A DNA stretch of 64,000 nucleotides from Prochlorococcus sp. AG-402-L09. Lineage in GTDB: Bacteria; Cyanobacteriota; Cyanobacteriia; PCC-6307; Cyanobiaceae. The notes under the pieces were generated by a model. The model was not told the DNA's origin, searched no databases, and saw only the letters and a list, made by a program, of their open reading frames with translations. Positions within the stretch are counted from its first letter, which is position 1. Every line of letters starts with the position of its first letter. The stretch lies in contig QCIK01000001.1 in assembly GCA_003216715.1 (NCBI GenBank), positions 124,001 through 188,000 of the forward strand, given 5' to 3'. The translations under genes and the position numbers were made by a program. Positions 58,340 to 64,000 of the stretch are shown here, piece by piece.

Positions 58340-59257
58340 TTGAAAGTTCTTTTTTATGGTGGAACAAGGTTTGTAGGAAAAGCTCTTGTCTCGAAGTTGC
58401 TTTCAAAGGAACATGAAATATTTGTTTTTACACGTGGAAATTTACCCGTACCAAAAAATATAACTCATATTAAAGGAGATAGGTTAAATGATGAGGATCT
58501 AAAAAAGGTATCTAATCATTCATTTGATCTTATTATTGATAGCTCTGGTCGTAAATTGGAAGATTCTCAAAGACTTCTGAAATTTGCAGGTCTTCCTAAT
58601 TTTAGATTCATATATATAAGTTCTGCTGGTGTATATGAAAACACTCAATTATTTCCAGTTAGTGAAGAGAGTCCAATAGATATTGAAAGCCGTCATATAG
58701 GTAAAGCAAAAACAGAGTCTTGGCTCAAGGCTGAGGGCATTCCTTTTACGAGTTTTCGTCCGACATATATTTATGGCCCAGGTAACTACAACCCCATTGA
58801 AAAATGGTTTTTTGATCGCATAACTAATGGCCGAAGTATTCCTGTTCCCCTTGATGGTCAAGCTATTACGCAATTAGGACATGTTTCTGATTTGGCCGAT
58901 GCTATTTCAAAATCTCTTGAAACAGATAAAGCGATTAATCAAATTTATAATTGTTCAGGAAGCAAAGCAGTAACTTTTAAAGGTTTAATTGAAACAGCAA
59001 TTTTAGCGACTGGAAATAAAGTCAATGATTTTAATTTACGTTCTTTTAATCCATCAAAACTTGATCCAAAGGCAAGAAAACTTTTTCCTTTGAGATTAAC
59101 TAATTTCTTTACGGATACTTCTAAAATAGAAAAAGATTTATCTTGGGAGCCCAAATTCGATTTGTTAAATGGTTTAATTGATAGCTATAAGAATGATTAT
59201 CTATTAGCCAATCATGGAGAAGTTGATTTTACTTCTGATGAGACTCTTTTTGATTGA
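58340..59257 (+). CDS. CSP41-like SDR/epimerase family protein
   Basis: A 305-residue extended SDR protein with VLFYGGTRFVGKALVSKLL (residues 3-21) as the dinucleotide-binding loop and FIYISSAGVYENT (about 92-104). The expected Tyr-x-x-x-Lys is replaced by HIGKAK, so classic epimerase activity is doubtful. This pattern fits the CSP41 RNA-binding/endonuclease-like group of cyanobacteria and chloroplasts. It starts with TTG at 58340 after a GGATC ribosome-site-like run. The 3' end overlaps pgsA by 29 bp. Confidence 0.78.
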   Translation: MKVLFYGGTRFVGKALVSKLLSKEHEIFVFTRGNLPVPKNITHIKGDRLNDEDLKKVSNHSFDLIIDSSGRKLEDSQRLLKFAGLPNFRFIYISSAGVYENTQLFPVSEESPIDIESRHIGKAKTESWLKAEGIPFTSFRPTYIYGPGNYNPIEKWFFDRITNGRSIPVPLDGQAITQLGHVSDLADAISKSLETDKAINQIYNCSGSKAVTFKGLIETAILATGNKVNDFNLRSFNPSKLDPKARKLFPLRLTNFFTDTSKIEKDLSWEPKFDLLNGLIDSYKNDYLLANHGEVDFTSDETLFD

Positions 59258-59801
59258 ATACATATTTTATAGCTGAACTTAAAGTAAGAAATAATGCTAT
59301 CCAGAATGAGATATAACCTATTTTATTAATAACATATATGGTATGATTTGCACCCCAAGTTTTGGGCCATAATAATAAAATTATACTGGTAAATTGCAAG
59401 GTAGTCTTATATTTACCATGAATTGAAGCTGGTCCACCAGTGGTTTTATTAGATCGCCAAATAGTTATTAAGAGTTCTCTGGATATTATTAACCATATAG
59501 CCCATAAAGGTACTAGGTTCTCATGGACCAACCAAATCATTGGACCAATAAGAAGGATTTTATCTGCTAGGGGATCTAACTTCGCGCCAAAAACAGATTT
59601 ATGATTATATTTACGTGCAAAATAACCGTCAAGAAAATCAGTAAGACCCGCTATCAGGATTAGAAAAATAAAAACATCATTGTTACCATTCACCAGTGAG
59701 AAAATTATTGGTAACCCAAGTACTATCCTTGAAATTGTCAATCCATTTATTATCCTCGGCCAAGTAATAAAGCTTTTTGAATTGATAATGTTCTTGTTCA
59801 T
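59229..59801 (-). CDS. pgsA: CDP-diacylglycerol--glycerol-3-phosphate 3-phosphatidyltransferase
   Basis: Makes phosphatidylglycerol phosphate, the precursor of the phosphatidylglycerol needed in thylakoids. The 190-residue membrane protein has the CDP-alcohol motif DGYFARKYNHKSVFGAKLDPLAD (about residues 58-80), that is D-G-x2-A-R-x8-G-x3-D-x3-D, and about five hydrophobic helices. It converges with the CSP41-like gene. The YqeG-type phosphatase at 51300-51812 could supply the next step in the pathway. Confidence 0.94.
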   Translation of the reverse strand: MNKNIINSKSFITWPRIINGLTISRIVLGLPIIFSLVNGNNDVFIFLILIAGLTDFLDGYFARKYNHKSVFGAKLDPLADKILLIGPMIWLVHENLVPLWAIWLIISRELLITIWRSNKTTGGPASIHGKYKTTLQFTSIILLLWPKTWGANHTIYVINKIGYISFWIALFLTLSSAIKYVFNQKESHQK

Positions 59802-59899
59802 TTGGTTTTTAATATTATGTAGTAAATTTGTTTAAAATTTCTTAAGCATAGCCTATATAGAACCTATTATATTATACTGAGAATTAATAGAGTAAAACT

Positions 59900-59980
59900 A
59901 TGACTACATTTCTCATCTTTATGTTTTTCTTATCATTAGGCATAATGTTTTTTATTGTACGTAAATTGGATCAAGAATAA
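59900..59980 (+). CDS. 26-residue single-pass membrane peptide
   Basis: ATG at 59900, TAA at 59978-59980, encoding a peptide that begins MTTFLIFMFF and ends IVRKLDQE. It has one hydrophobic helix (residues 4-20) and a charged tail. A TATACT hexamer at about 59873-59878 could be a promoter -10. Size and shape resemble the small subunits of photosystems, cytochrome b6f or NDH-1, but I cannot match it to a named subunit. It lies 34 bp before the PPC-glutaredoxin gene and could share a transcript. Confidence 0.5.
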   Translation: MTTFLIFMFFLSLGIMFFIVRKLDQE

Positions 59981-60014
59981 CTTAAAAGTCTTAATTATAA
60001 ATAACATTAATATT

Positions 60015-60626
60015 ATGGAACATTATTTTTATAATTTTTCTTCAGGAGTAGATGTATATAATTCATTAAATGAGTTGCATAGACATCATAACTCTACATC
60101 ATTTTTGATAAGCGCTGTTGGTGATCTTTCAAAAGTTTCATTCAAATGTCCTGTAAATGACAAACCGGTAGTTTTTGAAAAGAAACTAGAGATAATAACT
60201 TTAAGTGGTTATTTAAGATTAAGTCAGTCTCATCTTCACATAAGTGTCTCTGATGAACATTGCAGTGTATTCGGCGGTCATCTTCTTTCTGGCACTATTG
60301 TTCTCAAATCATTGGATGTCTTGATTGGGGTGATTCCTCATCTTAATAAGAAATTAATTGGCACTACAAAACACAATCCTGCAAGCGTTGATATTTATGT
60401 TCTTCCTAATTGTCCTTGGTCCAAAAGAGCTCTTGAACTTCTTAATTCCTTTCACATAAAATATAATTCTTATATAATTACTAATGATGAAGATTTTAAA
60501 AAAATTAGTAATAAAACTTCTATTTCAACTTTCCCACAAATATTTATAAATAATCAATTTATTGGTGGTTATTCCGAGCTTTCAAAGCTATCTAATAGAG
60601 GCGGTTTGAGTGACCTTGTTTATTAA
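60015..60626 (+). CDS. PPC (DUF296)-glutaredoxin fusion protein
   Basis: A 203-residue protein with two recognisable parts. Residues about 1-115 match the PPC/DUF296 domain: LISAVGDLSKVSFKC, LEIITLSGYLRLSQSHLHISVSDEHCSVFGGHLLSGTIV with the characteristic H-x-H...GGH-L metal/fold residues. Residues 125-203 are a glutaredoxin domain with a monothiol-like CPWS active site (Cys133), TFPQIFINNQFIGGYSEL (cis-Pro and GSH-binding loop). The longer frame from 59955 is unlikely. I use ATG 60015. The function is not known. The fold combination suggests redox sensing. Confidence 0.82.
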   Translation: MEHYFYNFSSGVDVYNSLNELHRHHNSTSFLISAVGDLSKVSFKCPVNDKPVVFEKKLEIITLSGYLRLSQSHLHISVSDEHCSVFGGHLLSGTIVLKSLDVLIGVIPHLNKKLIGTTKHNPASVDIYVLPNCPWSKRALELLNSFHIKYNSYIITNDEDFKKISNKTSISTFPQIFINNQFIGGYSELSKLSNRGGLSDLVY

Positions 60627-60845
60627 TTGTTACTTTGAAATAAGTATCATCGATATTTTCTAGTCTTTTGTAATATAAATAATTCTTCTTCGAATCCTTT
60701 TTCTATATACAAATAATATATCAAAGAAATTTTTTAAATTAATATATATTATATCTATTCTTTTTTTAGATGTTTTTTTTTGCTCATATTTATAGATTTA
60801 TTATTTGTTTTTATTAGATTTAATTATTATAGAAAAATATAATTT

Positions 60846-61733
60846 ATGGATGATCTTTTATCTATTAAACCTTTATGTGATGCAGATATCGATTTTGTTA
60901 CTGAAATATCTAGAAAAGAAGGTTTTGCTCCAGGAGTTGGTGATTTAGGTATATATCAAAATACTGATAAACAGGGACTTTGGGTTGGTTGGTTGAATGG
61001 AAATCCTATTGGGTGTATTGCAGGTGTTAGATATAATCAATATTACGGATTTCTTGGATTGTTTTTAGTAATTGAGAGGTATAGAGGTAGAGGTTTTGGC
61101 CTTCAGCTTTGGAAAAAGGCTCTAAGTCATTTAAAAGATTTACCATGTGTTGGTTTAGAGGCAGCTCCAGAGAGGATTTCTGATTACTCCAAATGGGGCT
61201 TTGTGATTTCTTCGAAAACAACTAGATGGCAGTGGATGGGCGATGGGAAATTACTTGAGGAAAACGCTATGAATGATTGTTTAGATGATTTCAGCTTTGT
61301 TGAAGGCACCTCAATACCTCAAGATGCCGTAGAAAAATTTGACGAAAAAAGAGAAACAACGCCTAGACCTCATTTTTTATCGAATTGGCTGAATCATTCA
61401 GCAGGAAAGGTAATAGCAATTATTGATAAAGAAAACCGATGTCATGGTTTTGGTCGAATAAGACCATGTCTTTTACAGAACGGAGATGGATGGAGAATTG
61501 GTCCTTTAATGGCTGATACACCTAAGCTTTTAAAAATTTTATTGAGGAAATTAATTGAGAGCCATCCTGGATTGATAATTATCGACGCTCCTGGCCTCAA
61601 CAAGTCAGCTCCCGAAGTCTTTGAAAAACTAGGTTTCAAATCGGAATCTGAAACTTTCAGGATGTATAGAGGTTCTCAACCTCCTGTTTCTATGAATGAT
61701 GTGTATGGTTTGGCTTGCTTGGAGTTGGGGTAA
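60846..61733 (+). CDS. GNAT family acetyltransferase with C-terminal acetyltransferase-like domain
   Basis: A 295-residue protein. The first 130 residues form a standard GNAT domain with LGLFLVIERYRGRGFGLQLWKKAL (about residues 71-94), including the acetyl-CoA loop RGRGFG. Residues about 155-290 form a second, weaker GNAT-like domain (RCHGFGRIRPC... LLRKLIESHPGLIIIDAPGLN). This is the layout of the acetyltransf_18 type. The substrate is unknown. The promoter region is the AT-rich 219-bp gap upstream, which holds no other gene I can support. Confidence 0.82.
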   Translation: MDDLLSIKPLCDADIDFVTEISRKEGFAPGVGDLGIYQNTDKQGLWVGWLNGNPIGCIAGVRYNQYYGFLGLFLVIERYRGRGFGLQLWKKALSHLKDLPCVGLEAAPERISDYSKWGFVISSKTTRWQWMGDGKLLEENAMNDCLDDFSFVEGTSIPQDAVEKFDEKRETTPRPHFLSNWLNHSAGKVIAIIDKENRCHGFGRIRPCLLQNGDGWRIGPLMADTPKLLKILLRKLIESHPGLIIIDAPGLNKSAPEVFEKLGFKSESETFRMYRGSQPPVSMNDVYGLACLELG

Positions 61734-61744
61734 GAATTTCTTTT

Positions 61745-61948
61745 TCATGTATTAGATTTTGATTTTTTTCTGTGAACTTGTTTTTCTTCACTCAATTGAG
61801 TTTCTAATTGATCAATAAGTGAAGTAACTAATGATTGAAATTCTGGTTGACATCCTCTGAAGGCAGCTTTATGTCTTATTGATTCGTTCCTTGTTCTTAG
61901 ATCAGTAAGCATTAGCTGCAACGCGTCAATTTTAGCGTTGGTGTTCAT
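61745..61948 (-). CDS. Small helical protein of unknown function
   Basis: A 67-residue protein with a mostly helical, charged sequence: NAKIDALQLMLTDLRTRNESIRH and EFQSLVTSLIDQLETQLSEEKQ, possibly a coiled coil, ending in a basic KKSKSNT tail. No family is recognised. The 21-bp gap from the SDR gene on the same strand suggests co-transcription. Its 3' end faces the acetyltransferase gene, 11 bp away. Confidence 0.6.
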   Translation of the reverse strand: MNTNAKIDALQLMLTDLRTRNESIRHKAAFRGCQPEFQSLVTSLIDQLETQLSEEKQVHRKKSKSNT

Positions 61949-61969
61949 GGCAAATTTAAGTTTTTATAG

Positions 61970-62638
61970 TCAAATACTAAACGTCTTTATTGCCTTACTC
62001 ATATTTGTTTTCGGATTCTCTTCGCTACTAGTAATCTCTATTATTTTTTCGATCGAATCTTTTGTTTTTAAAGCTTCTATACAGGCTTTTGCAACCAGTC
62101 TTCTGGGAATTGAGCCTTCTTCTTGAGTGCGTTCACCAGAATACAAAACATTCTGATTTTTTACATTAGTTTCATTCTCATTCAAACCTCCAGGACGTAT
62201 GACAGTCCAATCTAGACAACTGTTTTGCAGAGACCTCTCACCTAATCTTTTCCATATAAGTATTAGACCAAATAAATTTAGAGGGTGAATAAATTTACCT
62301 GCACAAAGTGAACTAACAAGAACAACCCTTTTTAACTTTTGTCTTTTACAGCTTTCAACTTGTTTTTTGATATTTAAATAATCTACTTTTGCTGGACCTG
62401 TTAAATCGATAGATGGCCTCGCGCCTGTTGCTATAACTAGGCTTTCACAACCTTTTAAGGCATAATCAAGGGTGACTCCATTAGTATCTGACAAGACGTA
62501 TCTTTCACAACCTTTTATCGATTCAGGAATCTCAGATTGTGATCTAACTATCAATCTCACCTCGTATCCAGATGATATTGCTTCTTCTGCTACTCTAAAA
62601 CCTGTTTTCCCCGAAGCCCCTGTTATGGCTAGTTTCAT
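61970..62638 (-). CDS. NAD(P)-binding SDR-fold protein (NmrA/HCF173-like)
   Basis: A 222-residue atypical SDR. The nucleotide-binding start KLAITGASGKTGFRVAEEAISSG (residues 2-24) is followed by VVLVSSLCAGKF (about 105-116) and a DWTVIRPGGLNENE block (about 143-156). The usual catalytic YxxxK is absent, which is common for the NmrA/Ycf39 group used in photosystem or redox regulation. The role is inferred only. It precedes a 67-residue gene by 21 bp. Confidence 0.82.
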   Translation of the reverse strand: MKLAITGASGKTGFRVAEEAISSGYEVRLIVRSQSEIPESIKGCERYVLSDTNGVTLDYALKGCESLVIATGARPSIDLTGPAKVDYLNIKKQVESCKRQKLKRVVLVSSLCAGKFIHPLNLFGLILIWKRLGERSLQNSCLDWTVIRPGGLNENETNVKNQNVLYSGERTQEEGSIPRRLVAKACIEALKTKDSIEKIIEITSSEENPKTNMSKAIKTFSI

Positions 62639-62716
62639 TGTGGTTAAATTATTTTTGTATGCTTTCTAGCAAGAAAAAGTCCATTTTGTTGAGATAATAA
62701 AATTAATAGATTATTA

Positions 62717-63370
62717 TTAAGCCTTAGAACAAATAATTGCTTTCTTTCTATTAGGGTAAAGTTCCTTACACAATATACAGATTGTCCCGTTACATCCTCT
62801 CGCTGAGCAATATTCTCTCCCGTAAAAAATAATTTGTAGATGTAACTTATTCCAAAGATTCCTTGGAAATAATCTTTTTAGATCTTTTTCAGTTTGGATT
62901 ACATTTTTTCCTGAAGTTAGTCCCCATCGCTGAGCTAGTCTATGTATGTGAGTATCTACAGGAAATGAAGGTACACTAAATACCTGAGACATAACAACAC
63001 TTGCTGTCTTATGACCAACTCCAGGAAGTGACTCGAGTTCCTGAAAAGTACTTGGAACTATATTATTAAATTTTTCAAGAATTATTTTTGATAATTTATA
63101 AGTGTTTTTTGCTTTAGTTTTTGCAAGTCCCAGTTGTTTTATATAATTATATATATTATTTTCACCTAATTTATACATTTTCTCAGCGGTAGGAGCAACC
63201 TTGAAAAGTTCTTTAGTTAATTCATTGACCTTCTTGTCCGTTGATTGTGCGCTTAACACAACTGCTACAAGCAGAGTGAATCCATTTTGATGATCTAAGG
63301 GGATAGGAGTCTCAGGATATATTTCTTCAAGTCTTTTAATTATTATTTTTACCCTTTCATTCTTTTTCAT
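62717..63370 (-). CDS. nth: Endonuclease III (DNA glycosylase/AP lyase)
   Basis: Base-excision repair enzyme that removes oxidised pyrimidines. The 217-residue protein has the helix-hairpin-helix with catalytic Lys121 (LPGVGHKTASVVM) and Asp139 (VDTHIHR). The C-terminal cysteines are Cys188, Cys193, Cys198 and Cys201, plus a later Cys214. The spacing x4-x4-x2 differs from the canonical C-x6-C-x2-C-x5-C of the 4Fe-4S cluster. The cluster may be altered or absent. Start ATG 63370. Confidence 0.92.
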   Translation of the reverse strand: MKKNERVKIIIKRLEEIYPETPIPLDHQNGFTLLVAVVLSAQSTDKKVNELTKELFKVAPTAEKMYKLGENNIYNYIKQLGLAKTKAKNTYKLSKIILEKFNNIVPSTFQELESLPGVGHKTASVVMSQVFSVPSFPVDTHIHRLAQRWGLTSGKNVIQTEKDLKRLFPRNLWNKLHLQIIFYGREYCSARGCNGTICILCKELYPNRKKAIICSKA

Positions 63371-63446
63371 TACAGAATTTATATGTGTTTTTAAAATTAC
63401 TTAATTAAAACCCTTTGAACTAAGCCAGAGACTTTACCGTTAGCTA

Positions 63447-63468
63447 ATGAGTATAATTTTATACTCAT
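63447..63468. promoter_or_regulatory. Inverted repeat, candidate operator for the iron-type ABC gene
   Basis: ATGAGTATAA (63447-63456) and TTATACTCAT (63459-63468) form a 10-bp perfect inverted repeat with a TT centre, about 90 bp before the GTG of an ABC ATPase of iron-transport type and 77 bp before the divergent nth. Its size and AT-rich symmetry are like a regulator site such as a Fur box, but no consensus match is claimed. Confidence 0.5.
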
Positions 63469-63558
63469 ACCTGTGCTTTTTGTTCGTACACTTTTTCTTT
63501 TGTAGCTTGAATATTTTTTATGGATTTTTAGTGAATAGAATAAGTAAAAATCGTTTTA

Positions 63559-64000
63559 GTGAGTACTGAACTAGAAGTCCAAAATTTATGGCATGAATTC
63601 AAGCCTAATAAAAATAATAATTGGGTTCTAAAAGATATTAATTTTTCTCTAAGAGCTGGAGAATTAGTAGGTTTGCTTGGTCCTTCAGGTTGTGGAAAAA
63701 CCACCTTTTTAAGATTGATAGCAGGTTTTGAAAAGCCTAAACGTGGACTGATAAAAAAAAATGGACATTTAATCTCAGATAATAATTTTCTTCTCTCCCC
63801 TGAGCGAAGAAAATTAGGGATGGTTTTTCAAGACTATGCTCTTTTCCCTCATTTAAATGTTTGGGAGAATGTTTGCTTTGGTACAAATAAGAAAGAACAA
63901 TCTATTAAAAGAGCAAAGTGGCTATTAAATTTATTGGATATATATGAGTTTAAAAATAGATATCCTCACGAACTTTCAGGCGGACAGAGTCAAAGAGTTG
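63559..64000 (+). CDS. ABC transporter ATPase, iron(III)/FutC-FbpC-like, cut by window edge
   Basis: The first 147 codons of an ATPase beginning with GTG at 63559. It shows Walker A GPSGCGKTT (about residues 45-53), the Q-loop region KLGMVFQDYALFPHLNVWENV and the start of the signature LSGGQSQRV at the window edge. The Q-loop block is typical of iron(III), polyamine and molybdate importers. FutC/FbpC is the likeliest in a marine cyanobacterium, but this is inference. The inverted repeat at 63447-63468 could be its operator. Confidence 0.82.
   Translation, partial: MSTELEVQNLWHEFKPNKNNNWVLKDINFSLRAGELVGLLGPSGCGKTTFLRLIAGFEKPKRGLIKKNGHLISDNNFLLSPERRKLGMVFQDYALFPHLNVWENVCFGTNKKEQSIKRAKWLLNLLDIYEFKNRYPHELSGGQSQRV

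Noticed and set aside
60627..60845. Gene in the AT-rich gap before the acetyltransferase
   Set aside because: Only very short frames and no hairpin of note. Treated as promoter region.

Overview
The window reads as chromosomal DNA of a marine picocyanobacterium, most probably a low-GC Prochlorococcus of a low-light (NATL-like) type. The evidence is a strongly A+T-rich, gene-dense sequence with oxygenic-photosynthesis genes (geranylgeranyl reductase ChlP, phycocyanobilin reductase PcyA, phosphoribulokinase, a bifunctional FBPase/SBPase of GlpX type, the cytochrome c synthesis protein CcsA, and a PSI-accumulation thioredoxin-fold protein), ferredoxin-type sulfite reductase, and many short cyanobacteria-restricted families (SipA/DUF3148, DUF309, DUF3727, DUF3685, the F420-ligase-like family). 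The assignment to a clade is inference. I saw no rRNA, tRNA, CRISPR array, intact transposase or prophage.

Layout. 0-4.3 kb: mostly minus-strand housekeeping (an edge-truncated membrane protein, lspA, bioY, two M16 peptidase-like genes) with sipA on the plus strand. 4.3-8.4 kb: a long divergent gap with a 38-bp perfect palindrome, then pcyA and a DevBCA-type exporter. 8.2-14.7 kb: a tiny basic protein, a GT2 glycosyltransferase, rpsB behind a structured leader, tsf, an unknown gene and recG. 14.7-24.5 kb: two M15-type D-Ala-D-Ala peptidases flanking sir (with an unusual N-terminal extension), glyS and chlP, then typA and DUF309. 24.5-29.1 kb: envelope genes (GT-C-like membrane protein, lptB, an LptF/G permease) and ccsA.

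29.1-37.1 kb is a central-carbon block: rpe, glpX, hemA, glgC, gnd, pgl, then a CIA30 protein and an unknown. It holds Calvin cycle, oxidative pentose phosphate and glycogen-synthesis enzymes. 37.1-51.3 kb: amino-acid, purine and lipid genes (ilvD, purS, purQ, accD, leuB, lpxD, proB), a class I aldolase, prk, a CobW GTPase and small unknowns. 51.3-58.2 kb: a minus-strand run of cyanobacterial family genes. It contains a YqeG-type HAD phosphatase at 51300-51812 that has no ATG, GTG or TTG start. 58.2-64 kb: CSP41-like epimerase, pgsA, a 26-residue membrane peptide, a PPC(DUF296)-glutaredoxin fusion, two-domain acetyltransferase, an SDR protein, nth, and an iron-type ABC ATPase cut by the window edge.

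The most interesting points are the integrase-like extension on sir, the ATA-initiated yqeG with its four-base ATAA overlap, the PPC-glutaredoxin fusion, the 38-bp palindrome in the largest gap, the rpsB leader, and the inverted repeat before the iron-type ABC gene.
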